64,000 nucleotides of DNA from Favolaschia claudopus (lineage: Eukaryota > Basidiomycota > Agaricomycetes > Agaricales > Mycenaceae), in the NCBI GenBank assembly GCA_037176885.1, contig JAWWNJ010000044.1, forward strand, positions 1,426,001-1,490,000, given 5' to 3'. The notes beneath the pieces are model-generated. The model was not told the DNA's origin. It searched no databases and saw nothing but the letters and a program-made list of their open reading frames with translations. Shown in pieces: positions 22,539-32,842 of the stretch (positions are counted from its first letter, which is position 1; each line of letters opens with the position of its first letter). Made by a program: the position numbers and the translations under genes.

Positions 22539-23366
22539 ATGGCTCAGAACGTCGGCGGCGGCTCTCTGCTCATTGCCTGGCAACTCAAGGACAAAAATGT
22601 GCTCATCGTTGGTGGCGGAGAGGTAGCTTCCCAACGTATCGAATCAATTCTCACTACGGACGCGCACATTACCGTCCTCGCGCCGGCAAATGGGCTGCAC
22701 CATCGGGCCAAGGAGCTGATTGACTTGTATCCTACTCGAATCACACACTATGACCGCCGATTCTCTGGACCTGACGAATTACATGACATGAACATGGTCC
22801 TCACTGCTCTGGATGATGTTGGTCGTTCGCGCGAGATCTGCGAGATGTGCAGAAAGGACAAAGTGCCCGTCAACGCTGCGGACATTCCAGATCTCTGCGA
22901 CTTCTACTTTGGTGCTCAAATTCGCGATGGGCCTCTTCAGATCATGATTTCCACGAACGGGAATGGGCCAAGAATGGCGGCTCTGATGAAGAAAAAGGTC
23001 CTCAGTGCATTATCCGGGAGAGAAGGAGAAGCCATTGAAAAGGTTGGGGGCTTGAGGGCCCGTTTAAAGGAGCGCGCTCCTGGCGTCGGAGGTGCCCTGG
23101 GGCGGCAACGAATGAAATGGATGTCGGAGGTTTGTAATGTGTGGGAGGTCGAGGACCTGACACAATTGGACGATGCCCTCATAGCGAAACTTCTGGACGA
23201 GGGATGGGGCAAAAATTGTGTCCCTACTCTGGATCAGTTGAAGGGACAAACCCGCTCGCGGTCTCAAACAGAGTCGTCCGAGTCTTACGCGTGGTTGATG
23301 GCGACTGGTTCCTTCGCCCTTGGTGCTGTCTGCGCAACTGTAATCTTTCTCTCTCGCCCAAGGTGA
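22539..23366 (+). CDS. MET8: Siroheme synthase Met8 (precorrin-2 dehydrogenase / sirohydrochlorin ferrochelatase)
   Basis: Met8 oxidises precorrin-2 with NAD+ and inserts iron to make siroheme, the cofactor of sulfite and nitrite reductases. One uninterrupted reading frame encodes 275 residues, close to the 274 of the yeast enzyme. The Rossmann motif is NVLIVGGGEVASQRIESIL. The catalytic region is VPVNAADIPDLCDFYFGAQI with the Asp of N-x-A-D, then LQIMISTNGNGPRMAALMKK. The C-terminus adds a Ser-rich linker and one hydrophobic segment (AWLMATGSFALGAVCATVI) before the stop, suggesting a tail anchor absent from the soluble yeast protein. The frame is open further upstream, but MAQNVGGGSLLIAWQL fits the family start. 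A YeeE-type sulfur transporter gene lies 1.5 kb away. Confidence 0.93.
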   Translation: MAQNVGGGSLLIAWQLKDKNVLIVGGGEVASQRIESILTTDAHITVLAPANGLHHRAKELIDLYPTRITHYDRRFSGPDELHDMNMVLTALDDVGRSREICEMCRKDKVPVNAADIPDLCDFYFGAQIRDGPLQIMISTNGNGPRMAALMKKKVLSALSGREGEAIEKVGGLRARLKERAPGVGGALGRQRMKWMSEVCNVWEVEDLTQLDDALIAKLLDEGWGKNCVPTLDQLKGQTRSRSQTESSESYAWLMATGSFALGAVCATVIFLSRPR

Positions 23367-23496
23367 ACGTCAGAAGGTGTGCCTATACTGCGCTCAGTCC
23401 ACGAGAATCTCGTTGACTGGATGGACAGTCTGTAAAATATACCTCTCGTCATGATGTTCACCCAAGAGAGTTAAAACGCAGGGTACACATGAAACA

Positions 23497-24955
23497 TTAA
23501 GCGAGTGTCCGATTAGCATTGATGTATCCTATACCGTAACATGAGTACAAAAGCTGAATACATTCCTTGTCGAGCGGCTCTGCCGAAACAATCTTGAAAG
23601 ATGTACCGAAGAAACTATGAACGTCTCTCAAGAACTGGATCCTGGAGAAAACAGTCAGAATGAATCGCAAGAGAAAAGAACCAAAACTAACGTCCGAGCG
23701 GTCGGTTCACCCATCCTACAGCGGCCCACATCCTCGCTGCCCAATACCATCATGAGGAGGACAAGACTTTGATGCTGTCGGTCCACGCAGCCGCCAGCTT
23801 TGATTTCTGAGAGGAGTGCTCGCGAAGCTTGCAAAGCTATATCTTCTGGAGCGACCCCAGGCTGAGAAACAGCTTCAGAGCAATGCAACGCGGAGGTCGT
23901 GGATTCAGCAAGGAGACTCAGTGCGTAGCCTGGCGACCTGAAGAACAGAACTTTAGCGAAGCCGATCCCAAGTTCAGAAGAAGTCCAAGCGTACTTTCCG
24001 CTCTCTTCTCCCTTGTAGACATCGGAATACAGATAGATGTCGGGTATATAGCGATTGAGGACAGACCGCGCAGCTTCAATCATGCGATTCGAAAATTGCG
24101 GGTTCACTCGAACGGCATGTCTCCGTAAAAGTAAAAATCAAGCTGCGTACAGTTCAAAAATGCTCACGATATGCCGCGAATGCGTTTTATTTTTCCCGGT
24201 TCAACGAAATTTAGGGTCTTGACTTGCTTTACAACGGGGCAAAGAAATTGTACTTCGCCTCCGCCACCCGGAGAAGCGCCCCTTCGTTTTATCTGTTTAT
24301 ATGTAAGTAATCATCTCCGCCGCGCGAGCTCGAGAAAATTACATACCCGTAACTCGAGCCCATCAGAGATGCCAAAGAGTTGTAGATGAGGTAGAGTCAC
24401 AGTCCGAAGTAGGTCAACCTTCAAGGCACAGATAAATTACGGGGCCAGACAAAAGGAGCATAGACGGACCGAAAGGTCATGCTCGTCTGTCGTGATTCCT
24501 CTGACGGCGAGTTGCAGAGGTTTCTTAGCAAAAGGAGCAAGCATAACCACTGGTTCCAAGAAATATCCGACTGATCTTGAAAGAGGGCAGTCGTGCGTCA
24601 AGGAACCGCCAGCAATTATGCCGGGTTTTAGAAGGATAGCGGTACCTGCAGACCTAAATCAACGGTTTCGCGAACGAAGCTCGAAGTTCCAAACCAGTGA
24701 CAGAGATTTCGATAACAGTCCCATTTGTTACTTTTTCCAAAAGACGAAGCAGACTGATTTCAAAGTCTAGCGAAGTAATCAGATTGAGTGAGTTCATTGC
24801 ATTTGTGTTCAATGTGGACCTCGCAAGCCAGGATTCTTGTCGTCGGAGCGAATCTTGTCAATGCGCACAGGCTTTCCACTAAGAATAGACAGAACCAAGC
24901 GGTGGCGGAAGTGCTGGTGGCCGCTGAACTGGATGAGCCCCGCCGTCTGCGCCAT
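23497..24955 (-). CDS. RCL1: RNA 3'-terminal phosphate cyclase-like protein Rcl1
   Basis: Rcl1 is an essential nucleolar factor of the small-subunit processome that works with the GTPase Bms1 in early 18S rRNA processing. The start at 24955 gives MAQTAGLIQFSGHQHFRHRL and VRIDKIRSDDKNPGLR. Later exons give LLRLLEKVTNGTVIEISVTG, GGSLTHDCPLSRSVGYFLEP and LAVRGITTDEHDLS. Then come IKRRGAPPGGGGEVQFLCPV, VNPQFSNRMIEAARSVLNRY and GGCVDRQHQSLVLLMMVLG. The last exon gives IQFLRDVHSFFGTSFKIVSA and ends GYINANRTLA. It has the Rcl1-type GGGEV region and lacks the catalytic His-containing C-terminal pattern of true cyclases as far as I can judge. Several introns; the family call is firm. Confidence 0.93.
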
Positions 24956-25048
24956 GAAAGTTAGCGACAGAGATTTTTGAAAGTTCTTCGGTTACGTAAC
25001 GCGGAACCTAATTGACGCTCAGTCAGACTGACTTGAACCGCGACCACC
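24956..25048. promoter_or_regulatory. Shared divergent promoter RCL1 / UBA3 with a bZIP-type palindrome
   Basis: Only 93 bp separates the two start codons. A perfect 10-bp palindrome, GTTACGTAAC, lies at 24991-25000, almost midway. Its core TTACGTAA is a known binding site for fungal bZIP factors of the Yap/ATF class. Function is inferred from this match and the central position. Confidence 0.5.
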
Positions 25049-26731
25049 ATGGCCACCGCTGACTGGCAGGTATGTATTCTGCTTCTCCCTCCGCTGTCGC
25101 TAATCTACCATTAGGATCGCTACTACGATATTGACCAAATCCTGAATACTCCAGGACCACGAACAGATCCCGCCTTTCTTGCTGGAGATGGGGTAAGTTA
25201 ACACGCGTCGCGCTGCTCAGGAATGCAAAATTACGATTTTCCGCCTTTCTTAGGTCAAAGATTTTCTTCGAAATCAAGCAAAAATACTTGTTATCGGCGC
25301 TGGTGGTCTTGGCTGCGAGATTCTCGCCAATCTTGCTCTAACTGGGTTCAAGGACATCCATGTTATCGACATGGACACGATCGACATCAGCAATCTCAAT
25401 CGGCAGTTCCTGTTCAGGTTCGCGGTTCCTTCCGTTCTTTATCGGCGTATGCTCAATTCCACGCTAGGCAGAAGGACGTAGGACAACCCAAGGCCACCGT
25501 CGCAGCTGAGTTTATCATGAAGCGGGTCCCTGGTTGCAAGGTCACACCGTACGTCGTTCTTCTTTGTTCTGTTGTATATGTGTTCCATGAATATCAGATA
25601 TTTCGGTAAAATCCAAGACAAAGATGACGATTACTACATGCAATTCAATCTTGTCATTTGCGGCCTCGATTCAGTGGAGGCGCGTCGGTGGATGAGCGCT
25701 ACTCTTGTGAATTTGGTCGATCCAGAAAATCCAGAGAGTTTGAAACCTTTGATCGACGGCGGAACTGAAGGCATGTTTTCGGACGAAGTTCAACATTGCT
25801 GACGTGTATTGACGCGATTTTTCAGGGTTCAAGGGACAAGCTCGCGTCATTCTCCCTACTATCACGTCCTGCTATGAATGTTCGCTAGACATGCTGAACA
25901 AGCAAACTGTGTTTCCTATTTGCACTATCGCCAACACCCCTCGCCTACCTGAACACTGCATAGAATGGGCATCAGTTTTAGAATGGCCTAGAGTCCACGG
26001 AGGTGAGAATAGCAGCACGTCTACGTACCAATTCAAACTTATTGTTTCGAATCAGACAAGCCTAAGGACACTGATGACCCTGAGCATATCGGATGGCTTT
26101 ACACTGTTGCAGCCGCGCGAGCCAAGGAATTCAACATCGAAGGCGTAACTTGGGCCCTAACTCAGGGTGTCGTGAAAAATATCATTCCGGCAATTGCATC
26201 CACAAATGCCATCATCGCTGGTAAGTTTTATTGAAACGCTTCCCTCGAAGCATTGTTATCGAAAATGCTGTAGCATCCTGCTGCAATGAAGCGTTCAAAA
26301 TTGCGACGAGCTCTGCGGCTTACCTCAACAATTATTTCATGTTAATCGGTACCGACGGCGTATACTCTTACACTTTCGAGCATGAGAAACGCGATGACTG
26401 CCCCGTGTGCGGTGGTGAAGCCCTTGATCTGTCCATCAGCGCTGAACTCACCGTGGAAGAGTTCATTGATTATTTGATTGAGAGGCAAGACATGTAAGTG
26501 CCGGGCCTCTTTACTTTTAATCACTCAATAAATTTGTGTAGACAAATCAAGAAACCCTCATTATCCACTCCGACGGCGCAGATATATTTCCAAAGCCCTC
26601 CGCAGCTCGAAGAGGCTACGCGTCCTAATCTCAAGAAGAAGGTCAAGGAACTGGTCCCACAAGACGGCGAGGTCACGGTGACATCGACCTCTCTACCTTT
26701 CAGCTTGTCGTTACGCATTAGTTACACATAA
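25049..26731 (+). CDS. UBA3: NEDD8-activating enzyme E1 catalytic subunit Uba3
   Basis: Uba3 adenylates and thioesterifies NEDD8 (Rub1) with its partner Ula1/NAE1 to start cullin neddylation, which activates SCF-type ligases. After a short first exon (MATADWQ) come [20 protein letters not shown] (nucleotide-binding GxGxxG), [20 protein letters not shown] and [20 protein letters not shown]. The crossover region follows: [28 protein letters not shown] and [20 protein letters not shown], containing the catalytic Cys. Then come TNAIIA and the zinc-binding [19 protein letters not shown]. The C-terminal ubiquitin-fold domain begins at [15 protein letters not shown] and the protein ends SLSLRISYT. 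About nine introns with canonical borders. Domain order and length match yeast and human Uba3. Confidence 0.95.
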
Positions 26732-26823
26732 ATCCTACCCGTCGTCGCATAGCCTCGTCTGTTTCACCCGCTTTACTCAGCAAAGAAATTCAATGTAAAA
26801 CACAATTATCAATCCGCTGGCAC

Positions 26824-29130
26824 TCATCGGTATATCATTGCTACACGTCCAAAATCACCAGGTCCCTCACCCCCTCCAATCGTGAGTAACCACTGCTCCA
26901 ACAGCGGCCAGCCAGCTTCAAACCTCACGGCCAATTCATCCGTATGGTGCTCTCCATCTAAGAGCGGCAGAAGGTCCTTGGGATATGGCGTGCTAGCCCA
27001 ACTGTCCATTGCATTTTTCGTTTGAGGGATCGGTGCGGAAGGAGAGCGCGACATTCGAGGTCGCAACGGTGTCAATGTCGCGGTTACTGTGGCCTTGGCG
27101 AGGACCGGCGATGGAGGCGGATTTGCCGGGAACAGGCTCAGAGACTGTCGCCTCGACTCTGAACCACCCGCTCGGACAGGACTATCCTGAGGTGTGGTTG
27201 TAGTGGCTACAATGCCCGGGATAATCCCGGGCTCCGATTCGTTGGTGTAGTGTATCCAGGACGTGCGAGGGCTTCCGCCTGTTTTCTGGATGTCACGGTT
27301 GCGCAGTTGCTCGAGAACTTTCTCTGCTGCGCTGGCGCGTCGGGGCCGCGATAGTATCGAATTTGAGACCGCTGGTGGCCTGGGGCTCATAGGAGCAGGG
27401 GGAACCATTGACTCTGGGTTGAGAGAAGGGACCACGGGCGTGGTCTGCGGTGTTCTTCCTCGGAGAAGATTGGATGGGGAGATGTCAGTCGGTGGTGGAA
27501 TAGGTGAGGAGGAATATGCGCCGAACGGCATAGATCCTGATAGACTATTCATCCGTTTGCGGTGTGTTATTGACCACGGATCTGTGGGGTCTGAAGGAGG
27601 GGATTCTGGATCGGTGGGCACGAGAACGGGCCATCGATGGACGCGCCGCAGGAAGCCCTACATTCTGATATCAGAATTGTGATGCGTGGGCAATATTGGG
27701 CTGACTTTGATCACTCCAAAACTCACGAAGCGCCGTACGTCGATGCCGGTTTCGTGGATCTCATGTGTTGTCATCCAGTCAAAGACCGTCTTGCCAGGTT
27801 TCAGACGGGAATAAAGATGTAACAGTTTAGGCCAGTCGGGAACCTGGAAACCTGGGATTGTGGTTTGGTTACAATTATGTCTTATGTTGTATCTTCATAC
27901 CTGGTTTGGTGACATACGGCCCACATTCCTCCTTTACATCCACTTCAATAGCAAGGTTTTGGATACATTTTCGCAATGTATACATGTTAGAATATTGGAA
28001 GATATCAACGGTCATGATGACTTGATAGTATCTGGACATTGAGGAGTGAACCTCTCGTAGATGAAAAGTGAAATAAACTAACAGGAGATGAGATATCGCG
28101 AGTCGAGTCAAGGCAATGTCGCATTCCGCTAGATATGCAATACGACTGACGTGGTTCACACCGTTGATATGGGGGCAAACCTAAAACCATCGGACGGGTC
28201 TTCGTGCAGAGGGATTTGATTCTACCTTAGCCATTGTCAAATCCCAGTTGTCTTCAAACCTCTTCCCGAGGTTTATTAAGGCCAGAGGAACCATCCAGTC
28301 TTTCACAGGTGGTGGGTTGGGATAGAATGGGAATATCTTCAGTTCTATGGAATTGAAGCGATCAATTGGAATCGATGTTTCCGAGTAGGAATTCAAGTCC
28401 TCGTAGAGTTGCTCCAGGATCGCGTGAATGGCAGGGGAAGTATTTGGGGATGACAGAAACTCTGACTCTTCCTGCTCGCCGCATCATTTGGCTGCAGCGC
28501 AGCTGGGCAAGGTGATTGACGCTCATACCTCACAGGCTGTAAGGACACGGCTCACTTTCCGTACAACTGCACAAAGTTTCAGGTGGAACGTCAGAGTTGC
28601 TCAGCGAACGCACTTGGTTCATAACAACTCAGGTCGGCACCGCGTTCGAAGACAAAGCACAGATTATACCTGAGATAATTGCGTTGATACTTTGGGCCTT
28701 TTAACTGGACTGGGAACCCGATGATACGATGCCGTTTCGTGGAACAAGTGACCAGCCTGCCACACAACTGGCTCTGCGGTATAACATACTTGGAAATGTC
28801 GTCGAAATTGAACAAGGTCCGAGAAGCTGAGGCCGAACGCTTTCTAGGAGAATAGACGCTTCGCGAGGTGGGACGAGGTTCGTCAGGAGAAACCAGGGAT
28901 GAGCTCGAGTTCCGCAACGGGATTCCAGGAGCGGTGGGAGGTGCAAATTGTTCGGTGAGTGGTGTGACTGGATTCGAGTTTGTGGAGAAATTCAAGTTGG
29001 CAAGATTGGGTGGCGGAACAGCTATGAGTCCTTCTGGGACCTGATAGACGATCTTTGGACCTTGTCTGACGTCGAAGACGGCGTAGAACACAGACTGAAT
29101 CCTGGGCAAGAACGAGTCGCCATCGGGCAT
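26824..29130 (-). CDS. NPR2: Nitrogen permease regulator 2 (Npr2/NPRL2, GATOR1/SEACIT subunit)
   Basis: Npr2 is part of the GATOR1 (SEACIT) complex that inhibits TORC1 when amino acids are scarce. The start at 29130 gives MPDGDSFLPRIQSVFYAVFD then VRQGPKIVYQVPEGLI, the longin-type fold of the family. Next are FDDISKYVIPQSQLCGRLVT and RIIGFPVQLKGPKYQRNYLR with FNLCFVFE-like NLCFVFERGAD. Middle exons give HPRVSRI-type VNHVSRIAYLAECDIALTRL and YQVIMTVDIFQYSNMYTLRK. The C-terminus (below 27621) is Pro/Ser-rich and ends FEAGWPLLEQWLLTIGGGEG, GDFGRVAMIYR. A Ser/Pro-rich insert interrupts the longin region. The GATOR2 subunit WDR24 is encoded 24 kb to the right. Exon borders between 27660 and 28620 were not all resolved. 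Confidence 0.9.
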
Positions 29131-29216
29131 GCCTTCGAAGTTCAGATTCGGCGCGTTTGGTTTTGTTTTATTCTGGGCCTCAATTCGTGCCTTTACCCAT
29201 TCTGAACCTCAACAAT

Positions 29217-31477
29217 ATGGCAGAGTACGAAGTCGGTGAGCACCCTCTTCTCCGTCGCTGTGCCACCCTCATACTACCCAGAGTCAATAACGGAGGCAAG
29301 AGTGGCAAAGAAGTCCAAGAAAATGATTTGGGTAATTATTCTATCGAACGCGTACAAGGTTTCGAAGCTGACACGCCTTTCTGCAGGAGTACAGCGTGAA
29401 AGTGCGACCTCCGTCTTTCTTCTGTTAATATTCGCTCATATCCTATTCTCATCCTGCAGTGGAAGGGATACAGTCTCGACGAGAACACGCAAGTGGCTAT
29501 TCGTGTGTATCCTACGCGCCTGACATCTGCTCTGTTCCAGCTGGGAGCCAAAGTCCTCCTTCAAGGGCTCCGAAGACATAATTCAGAAATTCTGGGCTCG
29601 CGTTGACATTGGTGGTCGCGATATCAACCATCTGGCACAGTTTAAAGTTGGGGAGAGGTTCATGCCGGTGGGACCTCCGCGTACGAGCCATTTATATCTC
29701 GTCGACTTGCTCTAACCCCGACCTACCATCTACTAGGTCGTAAACAGTCTCAGCGCAACCTCAAATCAGACGAAACCGCCTCCACTCCAACGGCCTCGTC
29801 AGCGGGACCAAGCAAGGAGGCCCCTCGGACTAGCAAGCGACGGCGCAGCTCCCCTACTCCCGATGAAGACGAGAAACCCGCGAAACGCACGCGTGGACGT
29901 GCTTCGGAAACGGCAACGCTCCCCGTTCAGTCTGGGTCTGCTACCCCTCGGGAACCTCCTCAACGACCCCCAGCGAAAACAACACCCTCCATCCGACGAA
30001 CCAGGAAGCGCACTCCGTCTCCCAAGTTTGTCCCTGCGTCAGAGGACGAGGCAGAAGAGGACGATGTTGCGATGCTCGTTGACCCCGAACCACCATCTGT
30101 CTCCATCTCCACCGCGCCGCCCCTAGAAAGCGAATGTCCAACGATCGCACCAGATACCGGGGTTGAAACTTTGGTTGAATCACCAAAGGCTGATGTACCA
30201 TCTCTGCCCGCTCATCGTGCACGTGCAGCAAAGCCATTAGTTAAAATGGCTGATGACTTCGAACCTTTGGAAAGCGCCATACCCGCCAAAGCACGACTAC
30301 GCAAAGGAACCACCGACGATAGCTCAGTCTCCGGTCCTTCTACGAGTCCTCGCAGATCGACGCGAAGACCTGGACCTGGACGATCGTCGGCTGGGCTCTC
30401 CACGAAGAACTCCAGCTCTTTATTGACTTTCGAGAAGGGACAGTTAAAAACCAAGAAGGGTAAATTCGCTGCTCGGGCTACTGAGGCAGCAGACGATGTA
30501 CAAGAAGACTCCTTGGATGATGCTGTGGACGCGGCAGCGGTTGCTCCCCCTACTGGTGACGAACTCTTGAAGCTGGGTGGACTTGATGAACAGGCTGCTG
30601 AGACGCTGGAAAATTTCGAGGACGAAGATGTTCCTCCTGTTCATGAACCAGAGAGTAATCCGAACCAAGCCAGGTATTACAGGTGCTGGTTCTCTTGCAA
30701 TTGGCTAATTCAATAAATAGTCTTACTTCTGCGAAAAATAAGCTGTTCCCCCCAGGAACGTTCTCCGCCCCAACATTTTCCAATTCTCTTTGGAAACGCG
30801 CGACAATCTTTGGGCCCTTGTTCGTACCTCTTCGTTCAGTTACACCAACCTTTCTGAGTATCCTCTTTCGCAGAGGACTTGGGTCGGATACGAGCCCCAA
30901 AGCGCCCTCAGACTCGTAGGCTTCTTCAGTTTCTTCACACTGGTCGAATTATAATCTCATCTGTGTCTTGCAGGAAACCATTTTCCCTGAAGCTAGATAC
31001 CACCATCGTTGTGCCTCTCGACCTCATAGACGTTCACAATTCACTCAATACTATCATCAAAGAGGATGCCAGCGGCCCACCCGGGAAGTTCTTCAAGAGT
31101 TCGAATGCGATGAAGCTGCTTGATACCATTCGAACCGGCGGGCCGTCCGCGAGAGTTGTTATTAGCAATGGTGCAACCGAAGAACAACAGGCGCATTTCA
31201 AGCGGTTCCGCTCGCGTTTAGACCAGGGTGACCTCGCAAGTCCACTCTCTACATGTTGTCGACTTGCCCATGATAATTTTCCATCTAGTTCACGGTCATG
31301 GCTGGCCCAATTTTCCTTGGATTCTCCTCGTCAGCGACTCCACTCATGCAACGCCTCAACCTGCCGCCTACTTTGACTTCAGTTCCGGACAGCATCTTCA
31401 TCACTCAACTGCAGATTGAGAATGTAGCAACGTACGAGATTTTGGAAACAGCTGATACAACAAGATGGTCTGCATGA
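29217..31477 (+). CDS. Chromodomain protein with long disordered middle and conserved-looking C-terminus
   Basis: Joining four short exons gives a chromodomain at the very N-terminus: MAEYEVESITEARVAKKSKK, MIWEYSVKWKGYSLDENT and WEPKSSFKGSEDIIQKFW. The aromatic-cage residues (Tyr4, Trp and Tyr of WKGY, and the WEP block) are all there, so it probably reads methyl-lysine on histone H3. The WEP block is reached only through a GC-donor intron (29489-29540). About 320 residues of Lys/Arg/Ser/Pro-rich disordered sequence follow (SKRRRSSPTPDEDEKPAKRT). The C-terminal part (TTIVVPLDLIDVHNSLNTII, SARVVISNGATEEQQAHF, DSIFITQLQIENVATYEILE) looks folded but matches no family I know. It shares an 86-bp divergent promoter with NPR2. 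It could be an HP1- or Chp-like heterochromatin protein; a chromoshadow domain is not evident. Confidence 0.8.
29489..29540 (+). other. GC-AG intron inside the chromodomain
   Basis: The exon ends GAG AAC AC at 29488 and resumes C TGG GAG CCA at 29541, giving the invariant ENTWEP of chromodomains. The donor is GCAAGT and the acceptor TTCCAG. The alternative GT donor four bases on (GTGGCT) destroys the motif and runs into a TGA. Length 52 nt. Confidence 0.88.
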
Positions 31478-31577
31478 ATGTTGCTGTAAATGACCGTAGT
31501 ATAGTCTACATGTACCGACGACACACAGAACTGCAAATACAAAAATTACGCGTGGAACACTCGCATGTACATAGGCA

Positions 31578-32435
31578 TTATGCGCCAATCTCCACCGAAG
31601 GAGCTGCCACTGCTGCAGTCGAACTTTCAGCCACTGTTTGAGTCTTCGGTGGGTCGGAAGCGGGGTGGGCGAGCTTTGCCTTCTTCTTTTTCTTGAGCAA
31701 CGCTAGACAGTCCGTAAGAAAACTGCCATTGAACAGAGTAAATCGATTTCTTACCTACAGAAACCGCACTTTTGACACCATCGACCAGATCCCTACTTTG
31801 CTCAAGGTACTCCGTGTCATCAAAGCGGTGCTTCTTGCCAGCCAGAACAGGAGGCTCGTCGCTGGATCCAGACGGTTTGGAAGGACCCGCGGCCGAGGAG
31901 CCGTCCTTGGATGGTGCTTCAATACCGAGCTTGCGCTCCAATGCTTCGAGTTTAGCTTTCTGGGCTTCCGCCTTGGCTTTGAGCCGGTCGGGCTCCGATT
32001 CAAGGTATTCAACCAGTCTGAAACGCATATTGAGGCAACGAAACAAACATGAGAAATGCGTACGCACTTCTTGGCCTCCTTGATTGTGTTCAGACGCCTC
32101 CCACTCAAGTCCCGGCACGAGTCGTTGTTGCTCGTCTTCTGGCTGCTCATCCGACCTCCAGCGGCACGGAGTTGGGAGCCAAAGCCTCCCTTGCCTCCCA
32201 AAAGCCGTGGAGTAAGCCTCAAAGTGACGAGGGAAGAGCCATCCGACTGCAGGGATGCGATCGGTGAGTCTAACGGGGGGAGTACACCACTGTGGGTCGA
32301 AAGTGCGACCGCAGTCGGGAGAGAGGGATAGCGCTCATAGAGGATTGGGAGTATAGACCCTAGAGTAGTTTCAGAGGCAACCGAGAGAGATAGTGTGGGG
32401 AACGGCGCAAAGGTCGAGATTAGCAGCGACGACAT
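31578..32435 (-). CDS. SDE2: Sde2, ubiquitin-fold splicing and genome-stability factor
   Basis: Sde2 is made as a precursor with an N-terminal ubiquitin-like fold that is cut after a Gly-Gly; the released KGG-starting part joins the spliceosome in fission yeast and acts in replication stress in animals. Residues 1-80 form the fold ([20 protein letters not shown] to [13 protein letters not shown]), followed by [20 protein letters not shown], the diagnostic cleavage and start site. Then [16 protein letters not shown] joins by splicing to [20 protein letters not shown], a charged helix, and a disordered tail ending [13 protein letters not shown] chose the Met at 32435 over an upstream in-frame Met at 32516 because it leaves an 80-residue ubiquitin fold as in the family. 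Three exons. Confidence 0.92.
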
Positions 32436-32842
32436 AATGGTTTGAGGCGAAGTGACTTGTGTGGGAAACTCTTGTTTGTTGCTGCTTTGCTGGCCGTTTG
32501 GTGGCTGTGCGGTCAAAGCGAATTTTCGTGATCCTCGGTGGCCGATCCTCGATCATCTGAGGTTGAGCCTGAGGCTCGATGGCTTGAAAGTTTGAACTGA
32601 GTTACCTCCTCTCCTCGAAACATATGTTGGAATCGGATAAAATAATTTTATTCGAATTGTAATCGTATCTATTCGTGAGTCCTGTTACAATTCGTGAAAA
32701 GATGCGTGGATGTAAACTACAAAATGTAATGCGTGATCATGAAAATGCTTGACGTAGTAAGTCGTCAGTAATGTGAAATGCCCGAATATGGTACCGGTAA
32801 ATTATTCAATAACTAGTAAAGAAAGGATAATTGAAAGGGAAT

